In this document: in pieces, positions 50,205 to 62,478 of the stretch
Layout of the letters: every line of letters starts with the position of its first letter
Numbering within the stretch: position 1 is the stretch's first letter
DNA from: Mercenaria mercenaria
Taxonomy: Eukaryota; Mollusca; Bivalvia; Venerida; Veneridae
Assembly: GCF_021730395.1 (NCBI RefSeq)
Contig: NC_069379.1
Location: 26,386,501 to 26,450,500 of the forward strand
Reading direction: 5' to 3'
DNA: 64,000 nt
Notes under the pieces: generated by a model
Databases searched by the model: none
The model's input: the letters and a program-made list of their open reading frames with translations, nothing else
Told to the model about the DNA's origin: nothing
Translations under genes and position numbers: made by a program

Positions 50205-50526
50205 CCACATACTGCTATATTTTAGTGGAAAAGAAAATGTGAGAAGGATGGAATAAAGGCCAGTATTGCTGTATTTTTAGAGAAGAAGTAAATATGACAC
50301 GATGGAATAAAGGCAAATTGCAATGTATATTTTCAGTGGAATAGTAATCGTGAGGCGGGTGGACTAAAGGCCAAGTTGAAAAATAAATTTTGAGACGGGT
50401 GGAATAAACGCCAATATTGCTGTATTTTCAGAGGGAGAAGTAAATGTGAGACGAGTGGAATAAACGCCAATATTGCTATATTTTCAGAGGAAGAAGTAAA
50501 AGTGAGACGGGTGGAATAAACGCCAC
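50205..50526. repeat. minisatellite, about 56-bp units, beside SAMHD1 exon 1
   Basis: Six units, marked by 'ggtggaataaacgcc' or variants at about 50248, 50301, 50361, 50397, 50453 and 50509. Each carries 'attgctgtattttcagag' followed by 'gaagtaaa(t/a)gtgagac'. The last units are nearly identical. The array ends 25 bases before the putative start codon at 50551. Confidence 0.8.
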
Positions 50527-50550
50527 ACTGAGGAATTAAACTTGTCAAAA

Positions 50551-53500
50551 ATGGAAAAAGATAGAAAAGTAAGGCTTACTCATATTATCTTGTTAAATCC
50601 AAAAAACTGAGATTTCATTTGTAGTGTATACATAAAATGATTAAATAAATAAGATGTTATCCCCAATTTAAGCTAGAGAGGATTTACGAATAAATATTTA
50701 ATTTAGTTTTTCATGTTTGCCTGTGATAGCATATTTATTTATTGAACAAAGATCTGGTATATATTTGTTAAATACGTCATCGTGTACCCCGTTCACTTGG
50801 TTTACATACCAACATGAAGTTTTGAGAGTTATGAGATTTTAAGATTTTAGCGTTATATTCATGATGCAAAAGTAATTAAGAGAAATATTGCATCAAGGTA
50901 GAAATGAAACGGACGGCATTTACCTTTTGTTTATACATGTCAGACTTATTATGTGACAGGACAAACACAGTTTTAATATGAGAGAAATCGCATTGAAGAA
51001 AAAAATGCTCTGTATTACATTATGGAGGTAGGCGGACGGACGGACGGACGGATAAAGTAAGCTTACTCAAGCAGTGTCAGGCTCATAAGTGAAATTCATT
51101 TAGATTTTTATCATTTCTGTCTTAGTCAACATGGGTTTATAATACTTAATCCAGGTATTTAACGATCCTATCCATGGAAATATAGAGTTACATCCCCTTT
51201 GTGTGAGGATCGTCGACACGCCGCAGTTCCAACGTCTGAGATTCATAAAGCAGCTGGGCGGCGCCTATTTCGTCTATCCTGGAGCCGCACACAACAGATT
51301 CGAACATTCAATCGGGTAAGCTGGATCTGTAATAGTGAACAGTACAAGAATAGTATCTCAGTATATATTTAAAAAGGGTTCATTTAAAGGAAATAAAATT
51401 TGTTGTTCTATAATATCAAAGGTTTTTGTAAGATAACTGTCAATGTATGCACTTTTCGAATTAAGTCATATATATAGAGAATATTGGTTACTGTCGGATA
51501 AATTTAAATTTATTAGGCGAGTAGAAGAAAATATATTAGGCGAGGCTATTGCCGAGCCTTATATATTTTCGTAGACGAGCCTAATGAATTTAAATTTTTC
51601 AGACAGTAATCTAATATTCTATTTATCCTACGTGCCCAGAATATTGGGGGAAAAAAGTCGTTGGAAAGAGCAACAGCGTGCAGACTTGACGTCATATATA
51701 ACGTTTGCAAGTGCAATAAAATTTGCGGATAAAATTGAAAAATTGCAATAACTTTTTTGTTTCTGGATAAAAATGTTTGATATTACCAATTATTTTCTTA
51801 GTTAGAACATTTCAAATACAATGATAACGGTTTCAATGAAAAATTCGAAAATAATATGTTTCCAAATTTCCGGCTGAAGTGCCGTAAAAGTGAAAAATAG
51901 CAATAACTTTTTTGTTTCTGGATAAAAACCTTTAATTTGACCACTCATTATCTAAATTCAAACATTTCCAATACAATGGTATCGGTTTCAATTTAAAATT
52001 TTGATAAAATATGTGATTTCAAAATTTCCCGCAAAAGTGATATTTTGACACTGACTGAATAAAGCAAAGTTTATTAGGCAGGCCGATTTTGTTCTATATC
52101 TTGTATAAGAGTAGGATCAAAGTCTAAAAAGCGTCACAATTCTAACAAAACGCCAGTCTGCAAATTTTCACAATATTGTCTGCAAGATCGAAAATAAAGG
52201 TAGTGTGGACGAAATAGTTAAAGCATATATGTTTCATTTGATAAAAAAGAAATGTCAAACATACTTTAACTGGCAAAGATATCTCTACATACAGACTTTG
52301 AAACCGCATATGGTCATTGTCTCACAGTCACGCTGGTGACGGAATATCCGATTAAAAATATAACAGATGACTTGATGAGATATTAGTGCGCAAATGATCC
52401 AAGTAAGAGCACAAAAAGCATTATATTCATAATTTTTGATGATGTCATTGCAATTAGGCCTAGTATTTTGTCTTTTCGTCCATATTTTATCCGAAAATCC
52501 ATCTAAGCAATTGGTGAAAGAATGAATACAGCAACAATAGTTTGAATTTACAAGTTGTGTGTGCAGGTCTTTAAAGTTTGCCATAAAAATATCTTGCTTT
52601 TGATATGGTATAATGTTTAAGGGTTTGTCACTTGGCTGGACGGCTGGTACGAGCTCTAAAGGAAAAGGAATTTGAGGACCTCGAGGAAAAATTTAAAATT
52701 ACTCCGACAGATATACTGTGCGTAGAAGTGGCAGGATTGTGTCATGATCTCGGTAAAGCTTTAGATATAGTACCTTTCTTTGAAGAGAAATGTCATAACA
52801 ATTATTTACGAAATACCTAAAAAAATAACGATATGTCTTTTTGACTTAACATATTTTGCGTTTCACTTGCAAAAAAAAACAAAACAACAACAACAACATC
52901 CCATTCGAATTTCGATAGGGTGTGGAAATGTTGTTGATTTTTCCTGGGGATGGTTTGTGGTATAGATTGCAAAGAAAAAATATTACAACGTATAAAAACA
53001 TTTCCACTATAAAGTTTGCCCACAAAATTTTCGAAACAAAAATTATCAGAACCAAACATACTCTAAATTGCGTATTTATGTTTTACATTACTGATGGTTT
53101 GTCATGTATTTTATTTTTTTATATGTTTACTTTAGGTCATGGACCATTTTCACATCTCTTTGACAAAACGATAATTCCTAAATTACGAAAGGAAAAATGG
53201 GAGGTAACTTGTTACATTGTTTCTGACTAATTTTTTGTGGAGGCGGGGGATATGGAAATTGAATCGTTAAACACATTTTAAGTCATATGACGAAATACGT
53301 GGGGTAGAGACGGCTGATCGACCACCATAGAGTGATTCAAGTATTTATTAAAATAGTTTAGCAGTTATAAATACAAGAGCAAGTTGGCTGTTTTTCTCAA
53401 ATTTCTTTCTAAAAGATGGAAACATATCTTTTTGATGTATTGATGTACGAAATATTTATCAACATATATAATGATGAAAGGTTTTGATTGATAAGGTTTA

Positions 53501-56172
53501 TAATTATTAAGGTGAATGCAACAAATAAAATTGTATTCTTCAGCATGAAAATGGATCCGTAGATATGTTTCGTTACATGTTAAAAGTAAACGATGGCCTT
53601 CAGGAGGAATTTGAAAAACAAGGAATCACATCTAAAGACCGAACATTCATAGAGGAACTAATCGTAACATTAAAACCAGAGGAGCTTCGCAAGGTAACGT
53701 TTATTTGCCAGTATATGATATAAAACACAATACCTGTGTGCAATTTGATATAAAAACACCGAAAGAGCTTTTTATGGAAAAGAACTGCGACGTAGATAGG
53801 AAGAAATATGCTTACCATTGAATTTCATGCAGATATTTGTGTTACAAGTTAATGCTGTTTATTGAAGAGTCAGTATCGAAATTTGTAATTTGAACTTGAA
53901 CTTCTGGTTGTGGCGATACAAATATATTTTACACACATATAAAGTGACATTCCTATCTGAAAAATATGGCTATTTATTTTACGGTCACTTATCATCGACG
54001 TAGCCTGTCCATTGGATAAGAGAGTAACCCCGTATAAACAAAATTTATACAACAGGATACCCCTCCTTGCAATATTTTATCACAAGCGGGCACCAGGGTA
54101 GAACCACCGACCTTTCTGTAAGCCAACTGGATGACTTCCTAAAGAATTCAACGCCCCGAGCGACCTTAACCATTCGGACACGGAGCCCCCCCCCCCTCTG
54201 CCCATTTTAGCAAGATGTAACTTCACTGGATGTGCAGTCTTAACCCGATTAATTAAATAAGTTGATTTAGCAATATATAATTATCATCACTCAGTATAGT
54301 ATGTAGGATTGCCCAGTCACAGGTCGATTATTCAAATAACTTGTTTTAACAAATATAACATCGATTAAGGCTTGTGGGATTTCGTCCATTCACAGGCCGA
54401 ATACTCTTATGCAGGTAAATGAAACTGGCAATAAAGTATTAGGGATAATGTCCAGTCATGATTTGGTGATTTGAATAAATGCATCATTACTAAAAGTATG
54501 TGTGATACTGTCTAATTACAGTCCAATCATTCAGATAAGTTGATCTTGTAATATGTATCATGACAGAAAGCATGTAAAACGACGTCCAATCACAATCGGT
54601 TTATAAGTATCTTGGACAAAACATGTGATAAATAAAAAAAAATATCTCGCCACATCATCACAAAATGTTTGGAGATACCGTACAATTACGTGCTTCGGTA
54701 AATACAATGTATAATGCTCGAAAGTAGAAGTAAAATTTCAATAAAATTATATTAATTAACCACACATAATTAACTTCTTGCTTTTTCACTATTTGTTTAT
54801 AACTGGAAAATTTTAGGAAAAAAAACAACGTTTTGCATATATTTTGTTGTTTCCAGGAATGGAAGTATAAAGGAAGGCCAAAAGAGAAAGGATTCTTGTA
54901 CGAGGTAAATTTTAAGGGGTGATGACTGTATATTTATCTTAACAAATAATCAAGGCCACCGGATGGTCTGCCATCTAATTTATTACGGTTCAGGGATCAG
55001 ATGCGCAGGAATTGAAACACAAAGGCGTTAGCCCGTGTGGTTTGATATATAAGCCTTCGAACAGAAAACCGTGGTATATTAGACGACGAAGCACAGAGAG
55101 GTCTTGATTGTTTTCATTTTTTATGTTCATTGAAATAGTTTGATAAAAGTTATGTTGGTTTTACATTTTTCCGAGTAATAATGAACCGGACGTCATGCAG
55201 CAATTTGACGTCAAAATTGACGTCAAATTACTGTCTTATCAGCATGTGCGTCAACCATTGTTTATCGCAGAATATACAAAGCTTGAACTTCGTCTTTGTT
55301 TAACTGGCAATCAGACTGAGCCATGTAAGAATAGGTAATATTGACGTCTCTGTATAGGAAATAATACAAAACATAGTTGCAGTTTGTTCTACATGGAAGA
55401 AAACTGCAATTGTAAACACAATTACGGATACTATAGTATCCCTTTTCAACTACAACTACTAGTTTAATGATTCAACATCATTCTTGCACGCTTCATATTA
55501 CTAATTGTGTTTTAATTTAAGTTTGCTCCCATACAGAACAAACTACAATTTGGACATTTTGTCTGGAATACAAGTTTGATCTAGTTAGATCCATATAATC
55601 CGTAACCAACGTTTTTAATGAATTGTGGCTTTATTTTGTAAGATCCAAATATGAACAATACATCAATCTAAAGGTCTCCGAGGTTTAAGTAGGGTCTTTT
55701 TGAATTTTTAGATATCTTTGAGAACGTCCAGTTTTACTGCCTAAACTATATTTTTCCTATTGTAAAAATTGGACAGAATAATAATTTTGAAAAATATATT
55801 TATGCTTATTAAAATATCCTTGAAGTGTCGTAACAGTCCATTCGCAAAAAATGTCAAAATTGATTGTAACAATGGTGAAATTTAGCACAACATAATTGTT
55901 TTTTGACGATGAACTAAAAGGAGTAATCAAGGTATCTTTTTTAAATATAACCATCGTTGAAGTTCTTTGACTATTTTTACCGCAGTTATGGCCTTTGATA
56001 GTTTTTGCTATATAGACTATAGAGAAAAGTCTTGTGTGTCCTAATCGCTCTCCACACCCCCACCCCACACTCCCCACACGCACACGCACTATTACAGATA
56101 AAGGAAAGATTTTTTTCCGTGAATAGTGTTACTGCAGTTATGGCCATTTGATAGTTTTTGCTATACAGTATG

Positions 56173-56205
<33 letters not shown>

Positions 56206-59200
56206 AGAGGGGCTTCTGTGTCCTTCTATTCTATTGTATTTATATTTATAAGCTGAAACTGTATGAGGCATCAACCTGTTTTACAGATTGTGTCAAACAA
56301 ACGAAATGGTATAGATGTTGACAAATGGGACTACTTTGCACGTGACTGTCACATGCTTGGCATTGGAAACAACTTCAATCACAATCGATGTATAGCTTTC
56401 GCAAGGGTGATTGATGTCGATGTCGATGGAGAAAGAGAAAGACAGATATGTTATAGGAATAAGGTAACATTGATAGATAAAGAAAAGAAAGTATGTTTTA
56501 GGGATAAGGTAACAATGATAAATGAAAAAGGAAGATATGTACTGGAAAAAGGTAACAATGTTAAATGAAAAAGGAAGATACGTGTTTGAATAAGTTAACA
56601 ACGATAAATGAAAACGAAGTTTTGGGTTGGAAAAAGTTAACAAGGCAGATAATTATTTAATAAGGTAACCTGAGAAAGAAGGAAGGTAGATGTATTTAAG
56701 GAATAAGGTAATATTTATAAAGCAACAAAGGCAGATAGGCTAATCCAATAAGGTTACAGTGATAAATGGAGGAAGGCAGATAAGGTATGGAATATTAAAT
56801 TAACAATCGAATAAATGAAGATAAGTGAACATTTTTTAAGAATTAAGTAAAAAGATATGTATACATGTAGCAGTAAAGGGAGATTAAAGAAGTAGATGGT
56901 AAATATAACATGTTGTTTTATCTTGTGAATCGGATTTTAACCACGAATAGAGATCATTTTCTCATTGCTTTTGCAAAGTTTTCTCTGAATAGGAAATAAA
57001 GTATTAGTACCTTATTCCTTATCTGAGCAGGGAATAAAGAATAAGGAACCACCCCTGCCGTCATAGATACAGTCACTGTGTATATGTTGGGACCCAAATT
57101 GACAGATTTAGTTTGTCCATTAACGCATATATAATTAGGGCCTTATTAGTAGTCATTAGCTTACAGCGTGCGAAGTGCCGACCAGATTCTAAGTGGGCGT
57201 GTTTACCAGATAGGATAGGAACCGTAAGTAAAGTAGCATAGACATGGATCCGTAACTCCAGTTAATACTTTTTTTTCTAAGCTTTATTTTGGAAAACAAC
57301 ATTGAGATTATATTCTTGATTCCTTTCGAAGGCTATTTCTAGCTTTAACACCAACACGACATATTCATACTCACGAACACGAAAACTCGACAAAATATGT
57401 CGCGTCGGCGTCCTCTTAATGTCATGTTTTAGCGTAAAATGTGTAGAGTTTACTTGTTTTCGTGTTTTCGGTTTACCGCCTCGCCAACACGCCAGTACCA
57501 CATGGCAAAAATCAGCCACCATAGAAAACAGACAAAAGAGGTGTTAAAAACGAAAATGACACAAAATGTCTACAATGTGAATAAATAAATTTAAACATGT
57601 TAGCAGTCAAAATAGGAATGGCTTTAAATTCTGGGCAGTCTTATTTTTAAGGAACTACTTTCTATGGTATAACGACCCGGAAGTACTTCAATACCATAAT
57701 TATCATAATAATCATGATAATAATCATTTTTTCTATAGCAATGTTACTGCGGTGTCCAATGAGCAGGAATCGGCTGGTCTATCCTAGGCATTACAAATAT
57801 TCAGTTTTTAGTATGGAAATAAGTGTTTTAGCAAAACTTTCCATGTTAAACCAACGGTGATTTTATATTTCGTTGATTACACTAAACGGCGTATTCCATA
57901 ACATGTTGATTTTCAACAGAAAACGAAATATCCAGATGATGTGGAAGGTAGTGCATGACTAGACAATCAACCGCTTGCCCCATAAACAAAATCAAAGTGC
58001 TTAAAGGTTGGTTAGCTGTAAATGAGGCTGAAGAGAACAATAAAATTGAGTATAATTAACGTAGTGTAAATCGCGCATTTAAAAGAGCTAACATAATTTG
58101 ACAAAATCTTTTACATTGAAATTTTACTTCTTTTTGTATTTTTATCGCCATACACAGATCCATTAATGACACCATGATATCTTTATACATTTAAGGAGGC
58201 TGCCAACCTGTACGATATGTTTCATACCCGATACTTACTCCATAACAGGGCTTATCAACACAAGACAAACAATATCATTGAATATATGTAAGTTTTACGA
58301 TCATCATTATTTTTCGCAACTTCGCTATTAAATCGGATGAGTAATTTATCTGTCATATTCAAAATTTTGCGAAGTACAAGTCTGTTTTAATAGGCGGATT
58401 TTCAAAACTGTTTACCTAAACGGAGGTTTACGATCAATTATTGGAAAATGAACTGCGGTACAGTCCATTCTTAAATCGACTTGAAAAGAGTTAGTGTTTC
58501 AGTGAAAGATTGTTTTATCTAAAATTAAATATATTTCAGGATATCTGAAGCGCTCGTGTCAGCTAATGACTTCATTACATTTCCTGGACAGAACGGGTAA
58601 AAACTCCATGTATTCATATATCATCCTACCTACTAGGCCATTTAATGTCAGAACCTTAAACTTATTTCAAAATAAGGTTTTATTGATCGTTTATAATCTT
58701 TAGTTACTTATGCAATATAGGATGAGGTCTCAAAAGAAAACCAAGCCAAAGTCTGAAAATTAGGTGATAATTAAGGGTAGCTTCTTTTAGATTTTAATTA
58801 CTAGTAAACGAAGTATTGCAAATTTATCTAAAATAAAAAAAAACAACGAAATATAAGTATCAATTCATTACTTACTTGTATGGATTACATAATAAAGCAA
58901 TTCAAGAATCATTTAACGAATAAGTATTTTAACTGTTTGTGATTTTCGAGCAAATATTGATGTTATTAAGTACCCCACCCATCTGCAGTAACATTGTAAT
59001 TACATTTTTGTTTAACGTTTCCGCTATGAAAGTTTTCTTTCTTGTTTCTGACTTTGGGATGCACGTGATTGGTGTTCAACCCTTTTTAACTAAATTTTGA
59101 CACCTAGACGTTTTTTTTTTGACAAAGATGGCACAATACTAAACATGCTAGAAATCTTGAAATACTTTTGTTTCTGATTTTCAAAGCAAATTTGTATGCT

Positions 59201-62200
59201 ATAGTATACCATTAGAACAATACAGCATTAGGTCCACAGTGACGACCATATCTCAAAAATGTGTCATGACATTTTTTAGGTGTGTTTACTGTTTCATAAC
59301 CTTACAAACTACTCATTCCACACCAAAAAACTTATGTTGGAATTAGTTTAACACAAACAATTAAATTGACTAGCCTAATATTTAATATGCTGAATTACAT
59401 GAGTAAGTTAAAACTAGAAAATTCAAAGGTGTGACTTTACACTTATATGTGTATAACTATTGATATAATAATTGACACTTGGTCAATTTGATTTCAGGAA
59501 ACAATGTAAAATGTCCGAGGCAATAGATGATATGGAGGCTTATAGCCTTCTGAATGATGGCGTCATTTACAGTATTCTTGGGAGTGGGAGTTCTGATTCA
59601 AATATGATAAAATCCAAAAACATCCTTCTGCGTGTTTTAAGAAGGGATTTGTATAAACTTGTCGGAGAAAAAAGATTCGCCCACAACACGTTTAAACCGA
59701 GGTATCTTAGTTAAAGTTCTCAAATACTTCTAATAATTATGTTTTTATCTTAATGCCTGTCAAAGTTAAACTGGAAATGCTTATCATATTGGAAACATCA
59801 TAGCAGTAATAAATGTACATTTATTTGATTATACATGTAATGACCGTAATATATTTGCAAGGAAAAGTAGGTGATATCATCTCTTAGGAAATATGGCTTT
59901 CCAATATCGCAAAATAATTATCCGTGTTAGACAATCAGTTTGACAGTTCTGAGAATATTCTTTCTTTACACTTTCGTTATTTCAGTCAGATGTTAAAGAT
60001 GACATGAAAAGTGTAACCAAAGTCACAGAAGTAACCAAAGTCACAGATGACAATACAGTCATCGACGTATGTATTCTAACTTCTGAGGGACATGTAAAAT
60101 GCAGTCAATTGCTTTAATTTCGAATAACTTGCTAGATAGTCATATGTATTATCACTTTAATATGAGGGAAATGGTTCAATCACATGCCGATTGTTCTAAT
60201 TAATTGTTTTAGCAATATGTAACCTCGCTGGATGTATGTGGGATTACTACATTTCAAGCTTATTAACCTCAATTATGAGCATAATTATATATATTTTAAG
60301 CTTGTTAACTTCAATTATGAGCGAAATTTATGAGCGAAATACTGTATTTTAAGCTTGTTAACCTCAATTTTGAGCACAATATTATATATTACAAGCTTGT
60401 TAACCTCAATTATGAGCAAAATACTGTATTTCAAGCTTGTTTACCTCAATTATGAGCATAATTTTAAGCTTGTTAACTTCAATTATGAGCGAAATTTATG
60501 AGCGAAATACTGTATTTTAAGCTTGTTAACCTCAATTTTGAGCACAATGTTATATATTTTAATCTTGGTAACCTCAATTATGGGCGAAATACTGTATTTT
60601 AAGCTTGTTAACCTCAATTTTGAGAACAATATTATATATTTTAAGCTTGTTAACCTCAGTTATGAGCATAATTTTATATATTTTAAGGTTGTTAACCTCA
60701 GTTATGAGCGAAATACTGTATTTTAAGCCTGTTAACCTCAATTATTAGCACAATGTTATATATTGTAAGCTTGTTAACCTCATTTATGAGCACAATGTTT
60801 TGTATTGTAAGCTTGTTAACCTCAATTATGAGCACAATATTATACCTCAGTTATGAACACAATATTATGTATTTTAAGCTTGTTAATCTCAATTATGAGC
60901 ACAATGTTATACATTGTAAGCTTGTTAACCTCATTTATGAGCACAATGTTTTGTATTGTAAGCTTGTTAACCTCAATTATAAGCACACTATTATATATTG
61001 TAAGCTTGTTAACCTCAATTATGAACACAATATTATATATTTTAAGCTTGTTAATCTCAATTATGAACACAATATTATATATTTTAAGCTTGTTAACGTC
61101 AATTATGAGCACAATGTTATAGATTTTAAGCTTGTTAACCTCAATTATGAGCACAGTGTTATATATTTAAGGTTGTTAATCTCAATTACGGGAAGAAGGA
61201 TATGAATCCAATAGACTTCGTCAACTTCTACTCCAAGGAAGAACCGGATAAGGCAGAACCAAGACAAAAAGAAGATGTAAACATTTTTTCTGTTTTTCTA
61301 AAGATGTTCGATGCTATATCTTATCATCAGATATTTATTTAAATTTTGAAAATCGTCATCAAATGTATCTAAATTGGTCAAATATATAAACTAATTACGA
61401 ATGTAGAGCTGCAGTCACAATTTAGTGCCATATTTAGCAAAAGCCATTTGTTTAAAAAACTTTCAGTTTTTAGTAGCATTACATAAACATCATACCGTTT
61501 CAACCTTTTGATTTATAAGTGTGTAGATATTTTCAAATATAAAATTGGGCATAATATGTCTTTAAAGTATAGAAAGATGAGTCATTGACCTTTTTATCTG
61601 ATCATAAAATGCAAACTAGAGCAAGTGGTAACTGCATATGTCACACTGCTTATCGTCAAATTTCAACTGTCCATCCGTTAAGAAAATGTAAGATTTAAGT
61701 CTTTTACATATAATTATTTAATTCTGTTAAAAAACAAGGGACTTGCAAGTTCAAATAATTAAGCCTTAACAATAAAACTTTGTCTTTTCGTGTTTTGCAT
61801 TTAAAATTGATAAATCAGGTTTTCTTAATGTTTGCAATAGACAAAATTGCTCAAACTTTTCTTGTATTTGATAAATCCTAAAGGTAGTTCTGTATGTTCA
61901 CCACGAGCTTTAAAACATCAAGATATTTTTTTTTTAAAAAATGACCAGTAATAAAGATATAGCCGTGTGCTTGAGTTTTGGTTAGACTGATTCGAAGAAT
62001 ATGGTTCTCAGTCATGTCTTCACAATGGGAGTTTATGGGAAAATCACGGTTTTGATGCCATTTTTACATACAAAAATAAATCTAGAATATAGTTTTAATG
62101 AAACTTCTCACAGTTGTAAATTTACATATTGTTTTTTCTTTGGTTAAATATATATATATGTTTTTAGGCTTTTTTTTTTTCATTTGTCCATCATTAAAGA

Positions 62201-62478
62201 GATTTTCTGAAACATCGAACTGTCATAACTGTTGAATAATGACCGGAATTATTGTTTTGTTTATACAAACACCTAACATTTAAAATTTCATTAGTTAAGG
62301 TGAGTTAGTATTTTTGTTTAAGGTATCACTGTTACTGCCGAGGGACTTTGCAGAACAAGTGGTGCGCGTCTACTGCAAAGACCCAGACCCGAAGTTCTGC
62401 AAAAACGTAAAAGAAAGGTTCGATAATTGGTCGAAGAATACAATGAGACGTACAAAGAAACAGAAAACGTCCGAGTGA
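50551..62478 (+). CDS. SAMHD1: SAMHD1-like deoxynucleotide triphosphohydrolase, about 13 exons
   Basis: Exons: 50551-50568 (tentative), 51155-51315, 52622-52752, 53136-53203, 53544-53693, 54857-54904, 56287-56463, 58196-58287, 58540-58596, 59498-59701, 59986-60066, 61172-61276, 62323-62478; about 482 residues. The enzyme hydrolyses dNTPs to deoxynucleoside and triphosphate, and in vertebrates restricts viruses by depleting dNTPs. Recalled human sequence matches throughout: [109 protein letters not shown]-domain metal ligands (equivalents of H167, H206, D207, D311) and allosteric residues (D137, Q142, R145, R372, H376, K377) are present. No SAM domain was found; exon 1 encodes only MEKDRK before VFNDP. 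Exon 10 ends in phase 2 while exon 11 needs phase 0, so a small exon is missing from my model or the frame is broken. The stop is the TGA after KKQKTSE. Confidence 0.9.
51027..51055. repeat. GGAC microsatellite
   Basis: About four to five 'ggac' units within SAMHD1 intron 1. Confidence 0.7.
51478..51622. repeat. hairpin-forming inverted repeat in SAMHD1 intron 2
   Basis: Two arms, 'aatattggttactgtc' ... 'aaatttaaatttattaggcg' and their approximate reverse complement, surround a loop with GGCTATTGCCGAGCC. Probably a small MITE. Confidence 0.7.
51736..52032. repeat. direct repeat pair, about 150 bp
   Basis: The block 'gcaataacttttttgtttct' ... 'caatgataacggtttcaat' at 51736-51886 recurs at 51889-52032, in SAMHD1 intron 2 right after the hairpin. 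Confidence 0.7.
54085..54195 (-). repeat. SINE head fragment, copy 5
   Basis: On the minus strand 'ctccgtgtccgaatggttaa' (A box) and 'gtcgctcggggcg' resemble the class II tRNA-like head at 24335, with 'ggtggttctaccctggtgc' shared by both copies. It lies in SAMHD1 intron 5 and borders a run of ten C. Confidence 0.55.
54220..54640. repeat. degenerate tandem array, about 70-bp units, SAMHD1 intron 5
   Basis: About six diverged units marked by 'ccagtcacaggtcgattatt' variants, each near a 'gtgggat(a/t)' and 'gtcca' phrase. One further unit lies far away in intron 11 (about 60165-60250: 'caatcacatgccgattgttc'). Confidence 0.55.
56175..56204 (+). repeat. poly-G run of about 30
   Basis: An uninterrupted run of G in SAMHD1 intron 6, about 80 bases before exon 7. 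Such a run can form G-quadruplexes, and its length is prone to sequencing error. Confidence 0.85.
56464..56790 (+). repeat. tandem copies of the SAMHD1 exon 7 splice donor
   Basis: The junction GAATAAG|GTAACA at 56463 is followed by similar junctions at about 56508, 56551, 56594, 56636, 56664, 56707, 56752 and 56784 (spacings 45, 43, 43, 42, 28, 43, 45, 32). Seven of the nine keep AAG|GT. The upstream part of each unit ('gaaaaaggaagatatgt') resembles the end of exon 7 ('gagaaagacagatatgtt'). The first extra unit is open and in frame, adding [15 protein letters not shown] if its donor is used. Confidence 0.8.
60240..61171 (+). repeat. 42-bp minisatellite seeded from the SAMHD1 exon 12 acceptor
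   Basis: About 22 units of mostly 42 bp, consensus 'attttaagcttgttaacctc' plus 'aattatgagcacaatattat', the last unit being the exon 12 junction itself ('atttaag|gttgttaatctcaa'). Each unit keeps an AG after a T-rich run and codons like VNLNY, which start exon 12 ([10 protein letters not shown]). Open frames over the array on both strands (14-residue repeats such as [14 protein letters not shown]) come from the period being a multiple of three. The last spacing is 41, so an upstream acceptor in the array would enter exon 12 out of frame. Confidence 0.85.

Noticed and set aside
52922-53230. 102-residue frame starting [10 protein letters not shown]
   Set aside because: Read-through of intron into SAMHD1 exon 4; only 53136-53203 is supported.
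60240-61171. CRISPR-like array
   Set aside because: Units are contiguous without unique spacers, the genome is eukaryotic, and the unit matches the adjacent exon border.
60753-61205. 150-residue open frame (and minus-strand partner 60840-61154) with 14-residue repeats
   Set aside because: The frames are a by-product of the 42-bp minisatellite, whose length is a multiple of three. Three overlapping frames on two strands are all open, which is not coding evidence.
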